Shown here in pieces: positions 34,904 to 42,541 of a stretch of DNA of 44,053 bases. Position numbers and translations under genes: made by a program. The notes under the pieces were generated by a model, which was not told the origin of the DNA, made no database searches, and worked only from the letters and a program-made list of their open reading frames with translations. The stretch comes from Coriobacteriia bacterium. GTDB lineage: Bacteria > Actinomycetota > Coriobacteriia > Anaerosomatales > PALSA-660. Position 1 is the first letter of the stretch, and each line of letters starts with the position of its first letter. The stretch covers positions 1 to 44,053 of the forward strand of contig JANYLP010000015.1 in the NCBI GenBank assembly GCA_025361445.1, given 5' to 3'.

Positions 34904-35409
34904 GACGCCTCCTTTCCGCGCGAGCGAGCGCGCGCGATCCGCTGGTTCGCATGACAGATCGCGGCCGCGAGGGCGTCCGCGGCGTGGTCGGGCTTGGGAT
35001 CGTGGTCGAGCGCGAGGATCGTTCGCACCATGTACGTGACCTGCGCCTTGTCAGCGGAACCGGAGCCGACGACGGCAAGCTTGATCTCACCGGGGCCGTA
35101 CTCGCCCACAGTGAGTGCGGCATCGGCGACAGCAACCAGAGCCGCGCCGCGGGCCTGGCCCGTAGCCATCGCGGTCGCGACGTTGCGGTTGAAGTAGATG
35201 TTCTCGAGCGCAGCCTCGGATGGCCGGTGACGCACGATCACGTCGGTCAGGCCGTCGCGCACCGTCTTGCATCGACGCGCCAGGTCATCCTGGGAGTTGC
35301 TCCGGATGCATCCGTACGCCAGACAGCGGAACCGCGGGCCATCGACTTCCACGACCCCCCACCCCGTGTTCGCGAGGCCGGGGTCGATCCCGAGTATCAC
35401 CACAGGCAC
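34900..35409 (-). CDS. ruvC: Holliday junction endodeoxyribonuclease RuvC
   Basis: This 169-residue resolvase has catalytic residues Asp9 (ILGIDPGLANTG), Glu69 (AALENIYFNRN), and His142 with Asp145 (KPDHAADALAAAICH). The His-x-x-Asp pair is the Thermus-type version rather than the Asp-Asp of E. coli. The GTG at 35409 starts 4 bases after GGGGGAG; the frame extends to 35442 but those codons overlap the LexA site. It leads ruvC-ruvA-ruvB and is controlled by the operator-promoter at 35436-35478. Confidence 0.96.
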   Translation of the reverse strand: MPVVILGIDPGLANTGWGVVEVDGPRFRCLAYGCIRSNSQDDLARRCKTVRDGLTDVIVRHRPSEAALENIYFNRNVATAMATGQARGAALVAVADAALTVGEYGPGEIKLAVVGSGSADKAQVTYMVRTILALDHDPKPDHAADALAAAICHANQRIARARSRGKEAS

Positions 35410-35435
35410 GAGACTCCCCCGCAGACGTCGGCAAT

Positions 35436-35449
35436 CGAACATATGTTCA
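35436..35449 (-). promoter_or_regulatory. LexA (SOS) box in front of ruvCAB
   Basis: The 14 bases CGAACATATGTTCA contain the perfect dyad GAAC-N4-GTTC, the LexA box of Gram-positive and actinobacterial type. It lies between the -10 box and the expected transcription start of ruvC, where bound LexA would block RNA polymerase. I saw no second copy elsewhere in the window. Confidence 0.8.
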
Positions 35450-35478
35450 GTCTACGGCACGGCACCGACACAAAGCAA
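35449..35478 (-). promoter_or_regulatory. ruvC promoter
   Basis: On the minus strand TTGCTT (35478-35473) and TAGACT (35454-35449) are separated by 18 bases. The -10 abuts the LexA box by one base. The leader would be about 33 bases. The -35 lies in the tail of the yebC terminator, so the two units are packed together. Confidence 0.6.
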
Positions 35479-35479
35479 A

Positions 35480-35512
35480 GCGAAGGGCGCCCGTCGCACG
35501 GGCGCCCTTCGC
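35480..35512 (-). terminator. Rho-independent terminator after yebC
   Basis: A perfect 15-base-pair stem (35480-35494 with 35498-35512, GCGAAGGGCGCCCGT and its complement) with a 3-base loop is followed on the minus strand by TTTGCTTTGT. It starts 24 bases after the yebC stop and separates pdxST-yebC from ruvCAB. Confidence 0.85.
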
Positions 35513-35535
35513 GCACACCGGAATACGGTCGAGGA

Positions 35536-36294
35536 TCAGTCGGCGTCGAGCGCTGCTGCGATCTCCTCTGTCATCTCCATGTTGTGGTAGACCTCCTGGA
35601 CGTCGTCGCTGTCCTCGAGGTTGTCGATGAGCCGCATGACCTTGCGCACCGTCTCGAGCTTCACCGCGACCGGCGTCAGAGCGCGCATCGACCACTCGGC
35701 GCCCTCCACTTCGATCCCGGCCGCCTCGAGCGCGTTCTTCACGCTCATGAGATCGTTCGCCGCCGTCACGACGATGAACTCCTCGTCGTTGTCCTCGAGA
35801 TCCTCCCCGCCGGCCTCCATGACCGCCATGAGGAGTTCTTCTTCGTCCGGAGCGCCGGCCTTGGCGACCACGATCTCACCGCGGCGCTCGAACTGGAACG
35901 CGACGGATCCGGTCGCACCGAGCGAACCGCCAGCGCGCGTGAACGCAGCACGGACGTCAGCGGCGGTGCGGTTACGGTTGTCCGTCAGCGCTTCCACGTA
36001 GATGGCCGTTCCGCCGGAGCCGTAGCCCTCGTAGATGACCTCTTCGTAGTTCGCGCCGGCGCTGGCGCTGAATGCCTTGTCGATCGCGGTCTGGATCTTG
36101 TCTTTCGGAAGCGAATAGCCCTTCGCCTTCACGATGGCGGCGGCCAGTGAGGCGTTGTTCTCAGGCTTGGGGTCGCCGCCGGTCTTCGCGGCGACGGTGA
36201 TGATGCGCGCGAGCTTGCTGAAGAGTTTGGATCGCTTGGCATCCACAGCACCCTTGCGGTGCTTGGTGGTCGCCCACTTGGAGTGTCCCGACAT
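35536..36294 (-). CDS. yebC: YebC/PmpR family protein (TACO1-type)
   Basis: The protein has 252 residues, the usual family length, beginning MSGHSKWATTKHRKGAVDAK. Further signatures are LPKDKIQTAIDKAFSAS, YEEVIYEGYGSGGTAIYVEA, TRAGGSLGATGSVAFQFER and NLEDSDDVQEVYHN. The family was named as transcription regulators, while recent work links members to relief of ribosome stalling at proline stretches. ATG 36294 is chosen by homology; the frame runs on to 36360 through the leader hairpin. yebC-ruvC-ruvA-ruvB order is widely conserved. Confidence 0.95.
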   Translation of the reverse strand: MSGHSKWATTKHRKGAVDAKRSKLFSKLARIITVAAKTGGDPKPENNASLAAAIVKAKGYSLPKDKIQTAIDKAFSASAGANYEEVIYEGYGSGGTAIYVEALTDNRNRTAADVRAAFTRAGGSLGATGSVAFQFERRGEIVVAKAGAPDEEELLMAVMEAGGEDLEDNDEEFIVVTAANDLMSVKNALEAAGIEVEGAEWSMRALTPVAVKLETVRKVMRLIDNLEDSDDVQEVYHNMEMTEEIAAALDAD

Positions 36295-36321
36295 GCGCGG
36301 CGCCTCTCTCTCTTCTTCGAA

Positions 36322-36341
36322 CGCGCGCATGCGTGCGCGCG
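36322..36341 (-). repeat. Perfect GC inverted repeat in the yebC leader
   Basis: CGCGCGCA and TGCGCGCG flank TGCG, giving a 20-base alternating purine-pyrimidine palindrome between the putative -10 box and the yebC start. It can form a stable RNA hairpin or Z-DNA; compare the alaS leader. Confidence 0.45.
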
Positions 36342-36359
36342 GGAGGATGACCGTCGACA

Positions 36360-36365
36360 AGGATA
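36360..36365 (-). promoter_or_regulatory. Putative -10 box for yebC
   Basis: The minus strand reads TATCCT in GGGTATCCTTGTCG, 66 bases before the yebC start and 51 after the pdxT stop. The match is moderate and read-through from pdxST is equally possible. Confidence 0.35.
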
Positions 36366-36415
36366 CCCGAACGCGAGCGATGAGGCGGCGCGAGACGCTC
36401 GGTGAGCCGCGGCGA

Positions 36416-37003
36416 CTACGCCCGGGGCGATCCCACGACCTGCTCGACGAACAGCCGGTGTATCCGGGGATCCCCGGTCAGTTCGGGATGGAACGTGGTC
36501 GCCATCAGATCGCCCTCGCGCGCGGCGACGATGCGTCCGGCATGCCGCGCGAGAGCCTCGACGCCTTCTCCGACGCTCTCGATCCACGGTGCGCGGATGA
36601 ACACACCCGTGTAGGGACCGCCCGAAAGCCCGGAGACGTCCAGCCCGACTTCGAACGACTCGGACTGCCGGCCGTAGGCGTTACGCCGAACGGCGATGTC
36701 CATGAGCCCGAGAGTCCGCTGCCCCGGAAGCGCATCCAGCACGCTGCGCGCGAGCAGTATCGCCCCGGCACACGTTCCCCAGATCGCCATTCCCTCTTCG
36801 TGGCGGCGCGCCACGGCCTCGTAGAAGCCGTATGTCTCCATCAACTTGCCGATGGCGGTCGACTCCCCGCCGGGGATGACGAGACCGTCGCAGCCGTCCA
36901 GTTGCTCGGGCAACCGGACCGCGAGCGCAGTCACACCCAGCGCCTCGAGAGAGACGATGTGCTCGCGAAAGGCTCCCTGCAGCGCGAGGACGCCGACCTT
37001 CAC
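36416..37003 (-). CDS. pdxT: Pyridoxal 5'-phosphate synthase glutaminase subunit PdxT
   Basis: This 195-residue class I amidotransferase frees ammonia from glutamine for PdxS. It has VGVLALQGAFREH, the oxyanion-site LVIPGGESTAIGKLM, the nucleophile cysteine in IWGTCAGAILLAR, and the His-Glu of the triad in TTFHPELTGDPRIH. GTG 37003 lies one base after the pdxS stop, so the two subunits are translated together. Confidence 0.96.
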   Translation of the reverse strand: MKVGVLALQGAFREHIVSLEALGVTALAVRLPEQLDGCDGLVIPGGESTAIGKLMETYGFYEAVARRHEEGMAIWGTCAGAILLARSVLDALPGQRTLGLMDIAVRRNAYGRQSESFEVGLDVSGLSGGPYTGVFIRAPWIESVGEGVEALARHAGRIVAAREGDLMATTFHPELTGDPRIHRLFVEQVVGSPRA

Positions 37004-37004
37004 G

Positions 37005-37895
37005 CTACCAGCCACGCTCCTGCATACGCTCGGCGGGCGGGATGTCGGAGATGTTGATGCCGACCATGGCCTCGCCGAGGTTGCGGGAGACGCGCGCGAT
37101 GATCTCAGCATCCTCGAAGTGCGTCGTGGCCTCGACGATCGCCTTGGCGCGCTTGGACGGGTCGCCGCTCTTGAAGATGCCGCTCCCGACGAAGACGCCG
37201 TCGCAGCCGAGCTGCATCATGAGAGCCGCATCGGCGGGGGTCGCGATCCCACCGGCGGAGAAGTTCACGACCGGCAGCTTCCGGTTCTCGGCGACCCACT
37301 TCACGAGATCGTACGGAGCCTGAAGGTCCTTGGCCGCAGCGAAGAGTTGCTCGGGACGCAACCCGGAGAGCCAGGAGATCTCATCGGTGACGGCACGGAT
37401 GTGCCGGACCGCTTCGACGACGTTGCCCGTGCCGGGCTCGCCCTTGGTGCGGACCATCGAAGCACCCTCACCGATCCGGCGCAGCGCCTCGCCAAGATTG
37501 CGGCATCCGCACACGAACGGGACGGTGAAGTCCCACTTGTTCACGTGGTGCTCTTCGTCGGCCGGGGTCAGCACCTCGGACTCGTCGATGTAATCGACGC
37601 CGAGCGACTGCAGTATCTGGGCCTCAACGAAGTGGCCTATGCGGCACTTCGCCATGACGGGAATGGAGACGGCGCCCACGATCGCCTCGGTGATGGTCGG
37701 GTCGGCCATGCGGGCAACGCCGCCGGACGCGCGGATGTCGGCCGGCACGCGCTCCAGGGCCATTACGGCTACGGCGCCCGCATCCTCGGCGATCTTGGCC
37801 TGTTCGACGTTGACGACGTCCATGATGACGCCGCCCTTGAGCATCTCGGCGAGGCCGGTCTTCACCCGCAGGGTCCCGGTGGTGGCGTCACTCAT
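37005..37895 (-). CDS. pdxS: Pyridoxal 5'-phosphate synthase subunit PdxS
   Basis: The protein has 296 residues and is a TIM barrel that builds vitamin B6 from ribose 5-phosphate, glyceraldehyde 3-phosphate and ammonia. Motifs: [58 protein letters not shown], the second active lysine in [13 protein letters not shown], and the typical end MQERGW. ATG 37895 has GGAG about 10 bases upstream; an upstream in-frame ATG at 37952 is not supported. The promoter is at 37985-38013. Confidence 0.97.
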   Translation of the reverse strand: MSDATTGTLRVKTGLAEMLKGGVIMDVVNVEQAKIAEDAGAVAVMALERVPADIRASGGVARMADPTITEAIVGAVSIPVMAKCRIGHFVEAQILQSLGVDYIDESEVLTPADEEHHVNKWDFTVPFVCGCRNLGEALRRIGEGASMVRTKGEPGTGNVVEAVRHIRAVTDEISWLSGLRPEQLFAAAKDLQAPYDLVKWVAENRKLPVVNFSAGGIATPADAALMMQLGCDGVFVGSGIFKSGDPSKRAKAIVEATTHFEDAEIIARVSRNLGEAMVGINISDIPPAERMQERGW

Positions 37896-37984
37896 GATTC
37901 TGGATCTCCTTCGTGACTGGTCGCTTCCAACGCGGCGTTCGCGTCCGATCACGGCCAGGTCGCTGTCGGGCGAATGGATATGTC

Positions 37985-38013
37985 AGTCTAGCGCCCGCCT
38001 CCCGCCACAACAA
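37985..38013 (-). promoter_or_regulatory. pdxS promoter
   Basis: On the minus strand TTGTTG (38013-38008) and TAGACT (37990-37985) are 17 bases apart. The leader would be about 83 bases. No MocR/PdxR gene is next to it, and no operator was recognised. Confidence 0.55.
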
Positions 38014-38058
38014 CCGCCGCGCGGACCCCGAACCGCACCAAAGGACGCGGGAAGCGCG

Positions 38059-39096
38059 CTACTTCGACGAGATCGCCTGCGTGGTCGAGATGACCTGGAT
38101 CCACGTGTTGCCGGGATCGAGCTTGATCGTGGAACCGTCCGCCGCCACGAAACGCGGGGGCGCATCCGTCCCCGCCGTCCACGTGCCGTCCACGCGCTGG
38201 CCGCCGATGAACACCGCGGCCTTCCCGGTTCCTGCGAGCTTGATGTCGACCACGTTGTGCTTGTCGCCCGGCCACGGCGTGATCTTGGCCCAGATCACGA
38301 CCAGATTGCGAGCGGTGAGCTGCTTCCCCGAGACCGCGTCCTTGTGGGCCTTACCGTTGATCGACCGCGCGTAGGTGCGCAGCGCGGTGTCATAGCGCCA
38401 CGTGACCGTGTCCATTCCCGACATCGGAACGGTCACGAGCTTCACGGTCGGAGTCGCCGTCTGTGACGCGGGAGCGAAGTCGAAACCCATCACGGTCTCG
38501 GTCGCCGCATATCCGCGCTTGCTCACGGCGAACCCGCGGAGCTTGGTGATGTCCAGATACATGTTGTGCGGTGCGGCGCGGTCCTTCGATCGCGAGTACG
38601 ACGCAGGATTGAAGAACTGGTCCATGTCGTTGTACTTCGTCTTGTCCGACGCGAGGATCGTGCGCACCGACTGCGGACCGCCAACGTGGGCCAGGATCGA
38701 GTGGTACTGCTGGATCAGGAACAGGTCCGGCGGGCGGCAGGAACGGACGGGACCGACGACCGGCGGGACCTGCGACTGGAACAGCGCATGGAACCGGGTG
38801 ATGCCGCCCTCGGCGATCACCTCGTAGACGACGTCGGCCTTGTCGAGCCCGGTCTGGGGACGCGCCGCAGGCGAGTTCTCGATCTTGACCGAAGCCACTC
38901 GGATCGACACTGCCTCAGCGGACGGCGCGGGAAGACCGGTCAACGGCCACTTGAGCGTGCCGGCGGGCTGCGGGACCGTGCGTTCCGCTGTGGCGGTCGG
39001 CCAGACGGCCTCAACGGTCTTCGGCGCCTCGCACCCGGCGAGAAGCACGAGTGCGAGAAGGGCTGAGAGTGTGGTCGCGATGACGCGGCGGCTCAT
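38059..39096 (-). CDS. DUF3048 domain lipoprotein
   Basis: The protein has 345 residues. The signal peptide SALLALVLLAGC ends in the lipobox LAGC at about residue 19. The secreted domain contains VASVKIENSPAARPQTGLDKAD, VYEVIAEGGITRFHALFQSQ and VGPVRSCRPPDLFL, the DUF3048 (YerB) pattern. The C-terminal half includes DKHNVVDIKLAGTGKAAVFIG. YerB in Bacillus is a sporulation- or envelope-linked lipoprotein of unknown role. ATG 39096 is placed by the signal peptide; the GGAGG lies rather far (13 bases). It follows lgt, the enzyme that lipidates such proteins. Confidence 0.88.
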   Translation of the reverse strand: MSRRVIATTLSALLALVLLAGCEAPKTVEAVWPTATAERTVPQPAGTLKWPLTGLPAPSAEAVSIRVASVKIENSPAARPQTGLDKADVVYEVIAEGGITRFHALFQSQVPPVVGPVRSCRPPDLFLIQQYHSILAHVGGPQSVRTILASDKTKYNDMDQFFNPASYSRSKDRAAPHNMYLDITKLRGFAVSKRGYAATETVMGFDFAPASQTATPTVKLVTVPMSGMDTVTWRYDTALRTYARSINGKAHKDAVSGKQLTARNLVVIWAKITPWPGDKHNVVDIKLAGTGKAAVFIGGQRVDGTWTAGTDAPPRFVAADGSTIKLDPGNTWIQVISTTQAISSK

Positions 39097-39151
39097 GATG
39101 GCTTGGTCGCCTCCGGAAGAGTCGGGGTTTTCCGCAGGATAGCACGCACGC

Positions 39152-40000
39152 CTACGCTCGTACGGCGGCCTTGCGCATGCGGGATTCCGCGCGGGTCGCC
39201 CGCACGATGAGCCAGACGCCGACGACGACCATCGGCACGCTGAGCACCATACCCATGGTGACGTCGCCCGAATGCATGCCGAACTGGCTCGCCAGCGGTC
39301 TGAAGAACTCAACGAGCTGCTGATCCGGCTCACGGAAGAACTCGACGAAGATGCGGAAGATGCCGTAGAGCGTGAGCATCCATCCCACGAGGAGACCGTC
39401 CACGCGCCGCTTGCGCGCCAGGTAGAGCATCACGAGGAAGATCACGAGCCCCTCGAGGCCTGCCTCATACAGCTGCGACGGATGGCGCGCGCCGGGGCCG
39501 GCTCCGGGGAAGCCGGTGACGCCCCAGGCCACATCCGTCGTTCTCCCCCACAGCTCGCCGTTGACGAAGTTGGCCAGGCGACCGAAGAAGATGCCGATGG
39601 GCGCGCCGACCGCGCCGAGGTCGCACATCGTCAGGAACGAGACCTTGTAACGCCGCGCGAACCAGACGCCCGCGAGGAGTATCCCGACAAGCCCCCCGTG
39701 GAACGACATGCCGCCGTCCCATACCGCGAAGACTTTCAGGGGGTCGGCGAAGTACTTCCCCACGCCGTAGACGAGCACGTAGCCGAGTCGACCGCCGACG
39801 ATCACGCCGGCGACCGCAACGAGTACGGCGGTCATGAGCTTCTCGGGGCCGAGCCCCAACTTCCAGCGCTTGTCGAGGATCCCGGCCACCCACCATGCGG
39901 CCAGGAAGGCGACGACGTAGGCGAGGCCGTACCAGCGCACCGCGAGCGGCCCCAGCGTGAAGGCGATCGGGTCGATGTTCGGGTAGGCGAACGACGCCAT
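39152..40000 (-). CDS. lgt: Prolipoprotein diacylglyceryl transferase Lgt
   Basis: This 282-residue membrane enzyme attaches diacylglycerol to lipobox cysteines. Conserved residues lie in GGMSFHGGLVG (His101), the Lgt signature GRLANFVNGELWGR (140-153), and HPSQLYEAGLEGL. Seven membrane helices are expected. At least two lipoproteins in the window, the DUF3048 and thioredoxin-fold ones, are its likely clients. It starts 27 bases after lemA and ends 55 before the DUF3048 gene. Confidence 0.96.
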   Translation of the reverse strand: MASFAYPNIDPIAFTLGPLAVRWYGLAYVVAFLAAWWVAGILDKRWKLGLGPEKLMTAVLVAVAGVIVGGRLGYVLVYGVGKYFADPLKVFAVWDGGMSFHGGLVGILLAGVWFARRYKVSFLTMCDLGAVGAPIGIFFGRLANFVNGELWGRTTDVAWGVTGFPGAGPGARHPSQLYEAGLEGLVIFLVMLYLARKRRVDGLLVGWMLTLYGIFRIFVEFFREPDQQLVEFFRPLASQFGMHSGDVTMGMVLSVPMVVVGVWLIVRATRAESRMRKAAVRA

Positions 40001-40027
40001 CGCAGATGACCCTTCGGTCCGACGCGG

Positions 40028-40588
40028 CTAGAGAGTGACGGTGACCGGTTCGGAGGCGCTGGCCTCGATCTCGAAGTACGTGCGCTCCTCGAAGCCGAAG
40101 GCGCCGGCGATGAGGTTGGCGGGGAACTGCTGGACCGCCATGTTGAGAGTCATCACGGCGTCGTTGAAGAACTGGCGCGCGTAGGCGATCTTGCCCTCGG
40201 TGTCGACGAGCTGCGACTGGAGCGCGAGGAACGACGCATTGGCCTTCAGGTCCGGGTACGCCTCCGCCACCGCGAACAGGGACCGCAGAGTCGCCGTCAG
40301 GTGGTTCTCGGCGACCGTCCTGCCCTCGACGCCCGTGGCGTCCATGGCGGCCGCGCGCGCGGCGGTGACCTGCTCGAGCGTCTCGCGCTCGTGCGCGGCG
40401 TAGCCCTTGACCGTGGCGACGAGATTCGGGACAAGGTCGTAGCGGCGCTTGAGCTGGACGTCGATCTGCGCCCACGCGTTCTCGCACCGATTGCGCAGCG
40501 TGACGAGGCGGTTGTACGTCAGGGCCAGGAACGCCGTCCCCGCGAGGACGATGATCAGCGCACTGACGACTACAAGAGTCAGATCCAT
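40028..40588 (-). CDS. lemA: LemA family protein
   Basis: The protein has 186 residues, with one N-terminal helix (LTLVVVSALIIVLAGTAFLAL) and a helical bundle with NRLVTLRNRCENAWAQIDVQ, RRYDLVPNLVATVKGYAAHE, and the end signature AVQQFPANLIAGAFGFEERTYF. The role is unknown; members are membrane-anchored with the bundle outside. ATG 40588 is placed by homology, with GGAGG about 10 bases upstream. A very long frame runs upstream through the rhomboid gene antisense and is discarded. Confidence 0.92.
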   Translation of the reverse strand: MDLTLVVVSALIIVLAGTAFLALTYNRLVTLRNRCENAWAQIDVQLKRRYDLVPNLVATVKGYAAHERETLEQVTAARAAAMDATGVEGRTVAENHLTATLRSLFAVAEAYPDLKANASFLALQSQLVDTEGKIAYARQFFNDAVMTLNMAVQQFPANLIAGAFGFEERTYFEIEASASEPVTVTL

Positions 40589-40662
40589 GAGAACGTGACC
40601 TCCTGGGTCGCTTCCTGGCGGGATCGAAGAGGAGCGCGGGCCACTCGGGCGCTCGGCGCGAC

Positions 40663-40668
40663 TAGGAT
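40663..40668 (+). promoter_or_regulatory. Putative -10 box for the rhomboid gene
   Basis: TAGGAT in GCGACTAGGATACACTT, immediately followed by a second candidate TACACT (40668-40673), lies about 60 bases before the start in the divergent gap with lemA. No -35 is clear. Confidence 0.4.
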
Positions 40669-40726
40669 ACACTTCCCCCCGACCTTGAGAGACGCCCGCC
40701 GCGCGCAGCGGCGAGAAGAGGCCCGT

Positions 40727-41431
40727 GTGTTCCCACTGAAAGACGAGAACCCGACCTCGCGCACCGTCCTCGTGACGTGGCTCATCCTCGCGGCGAACGT
40801 GGCCGCCTTCCTGTGGGAGCTGTGGCTCCGGGCCAACGGAGGGGAAGCGGCACTGGCCGCCTTCATCCGGCAGTGGGCGTTCGACCCTTCGGCGCTCGCG
40901 GCATCGCCTCTGTCGCCCGGCGTGTGGCTCACCGTCCTGAGCTCGATGTTCCTGCACTCCGGATGGGTGCACATCGGCGGGAACATGCTCTATCTCGCCA
41001 TCTTCGCGAACAACATCGAGGACCGCCTCGGCCCGCTGCGCTTCCTCGCGTTCTACCTCGCGTGCGGCGTCGCGGCCGCACTCGCCCAGGCAGCGGGGTC
41101 GGGTTTCGCGCCCACTCCCATGCTCGGCGCTTCGGGCGCTGTCGCCGGCGTCCTTGGCGCCTATCTGTTGCTCTTCCCTCGAGCTCGTATCCTCACAGCC
41201 ATCTGGGTGTTCGTCTTCGTGGAGCTCGCCCGCCTGCCGGCCTGGATGCTGATCGGGCTGTGGTTCCTGATACAGCTCGGTTCCGGGCTTGCGACGATCG
41301 GGCCCGCAGCGAGCGCGGGCGGCGGCGTCGCGTACCTTGCGCATGTCGGCGGGTTCCTCGCGGGCATGGCGCTCATCGCCCCCGCGTGGCTGAGCGCGAG
41401 ACAGCGAGGCCGCTTCATCGCGTGGCGATGA
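40727..41431 (+). CDS. Rhomboid family intramembrane serine protease
   Basis: The protein has 234 residues and about six membrane helices. The catalytic dyad is Ser136 in MLGASGAVAGVLGAYL (GxSG) and His206 in VAYLAHVGGFLAG. The L1 loop HSGWVHIGGNMLYL is also typical. It cleaves membrane proteins within the bilayer; targets are unknown. GTG 40727 has AGAAGAGG before it; a longer frame upstream crosses lemA antisense. azlC follows 21 bases after it on the same strand. Confidence 0.93.
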   Translation: MFPLKDENPTSRTVLVTWLILAANVAAFLWELWLRANGGEAALAAFIRQWAFDPSALAASPLSPGVWLTVLSSMFLHSGWVHIGGNMLYLAIFANNIEDRLGPLRFLAFYLACGVAAALAQAAGSGFAPTPMLGASGAVAGVLGAYLLLFPRARILTAIWVFVFVELARLPAWMLIGLWFLIQLGSGLATIGPAASAGGGVAYLAHVGGFLAGMALIAPAWLSARQRGRFIAWR

Positions 41432-41452
41432 TGGCATGGTATCTTCTCGCGC

Positions 41453-42151
41453 ATGTCTGAGACGCACCCGGATATGACCGTACCCGCGCCCACAGCGAGC
41501 TTCGCTCGCGGCGTGAAGCTGGGTATGCCCGTCTTCCTCGGCTACATGGCCCTCGGCGCGGCCTTCGGGCTCATGGCGGTCTCGGCCGGCTTCTCGGTGC
41601 TGCAGGCCACCGCCTGCTCCGCGCTCGTCATCGCCGGTGCGGGCCAGTACCTCGCCATCCGCATGATCCCCGCAGGGGACCTCGCCGCGACTCTGCTCGC
41701 AACGGGCGTCGTCAACATGCGCTATCTGTTGTTCTCTGCCACGATGGCGCCGTATCTGCGAGGAGTGCCGCGCTGGCACCAGGGTCTGCTCGCATTCACC
41801 CTCACGGACGAAACCTTCGCCATCAACGCCGCCGATGCGCGAGCGGGCCGGGCCGACCGGTTCTCGATGCTCGGCGTGGGAGCCATCTCATGGCTCGGCT
41901 GGACACTCGGCACGTTGACCGGCTCGCTCGCGGGCAGCGCGATCGGTGACCCGAAGTCGTGGGGCGTGGAGTTCGCGCTGCCGGCCATGTTCATCGCACT
42001 TCTCATCGGTCAGCTGACCGGACGTCGCGAGATCCTCGCCGCCGGGCTTGCAGCGGTCGTCGCGCTGGCCTTGTCGCTCGTCGTCCCGCGGGACTGGGCG
42101 CTGGTCGCGGCAGCGGTAGTCGTGGCGACCGTTCTGACGGCGGTTCGGTGA
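41453..42151 (+). CDS. azlC: Branched-chain amino acid exporter large subunit AzlC
   Basis: The protein has 232 residues and multiple membrane helices, with GMPVFLGYMALGAAFGLMAV, IAGAGQYLAIRM, TGVVNMRYLLFSATMAPYLR and FTLTDETFAI, the AzlC signatures. With AzlD it exports branched-chain amino acids or analogues. ATG 41453 is used; no strong ribosome site is seen and it is close to the rhomboid stop. Its stop overlaps the azlD start by one base. Confidence 0.93.
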   Translation: MSETHPDMTVPAPTASFARGVKLGMPVFLGYMALGAAFGLMAVSAGFSVLQATACSALVIAGAGQYLAIRMIPAGDLAATLLATGVVNMRYLLFSATMAPYLRGVPRWHQGLLAFTLTDETFAINAADARAGRADRFSMLGVGAISWLGWTLGTLTGSLAGSAIGDPKSWGVEFALPAMFIALLIGQLTGRREILAAGLAAVVALALSLVVPRDWALVAAAVVVATVLTAVR

Positions 42152-42477
42152 TGGATCCCACTCTGGTCTGGGGACTCATCGCAGGCATGGCGATCACGAA
42201 CATCGTGGTTCGTGCGATGCCGATCGCCGTGATGTCCCGCTTCGAGTTGCCGGAAACGGTCAGGCGCTGGCTCTCCTACGTGCCCGTTTCGGTCATGGCG
42301 GCGATGGTCGCGCTCGAGGTGGTCAAGCCGGGCGACCGGTGGCAGATCACGCTCGCGAACCCCTATCTGCTCGCCGCGATCCCCACCGCGCTCGTCTATC
42401 GGTTCACGCGCAGCTTCCTCGGAGCGACCGTTGCCGGCATCGCCTCGTTTCTGGCGTTTCGATACCTGCTCGGGTAG
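42151..42477 (+). CDS. azlD: Branched-chain amino acid exporter small subunit AzlD
   Basis: The protein has 108 residues with three or four helices. It has ITNIVVRAMPIAVMSR, ELPETVRRWLSYVPVSVMAA and PYLLAAIPTALVYRFTRS, the AzlD pattern. TGATG overlap with azlC shows the pair is translated together. Its stop TAG is part of the next gene's putative -10 box. Confidence 0.92.
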   Translation: MDPTLVWGLIAGMAITNIVVRAMPIAVMSRFELPETVRRWLSYVPVSVMAAMVALEVVKPGDRWQITLANPYLLAAIPTALVYRFTRSFLGATVAGIASFLAFRYLLG

Positions 42478-42480
42478 GAT
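42475..42480 (+). promoter_or_regulatory. Putative -10 box for the DUF1015 gene
   Basis: TAGGAT at the azlD stop codon lies about 62 bases before the DUF1015 start. It resembles the rhomboid box. Evidence is the hexamer only. Confidence 0.3.
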
Positions 42481-42541
42481 TCGGGCACACTGAGGCGCCC
42501 GCGCGCCCTGCCGCTGGAAACCGAAGAGACGAAGAGGCATC

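Noticed and set aside
40589-41779. Very long upstream extension of the lemA frame
   Set aside because: The extension lies antisense to the rhomboid and azlC genes; LemA similarity begins only at the ATG at 40588 with its membrane helix.
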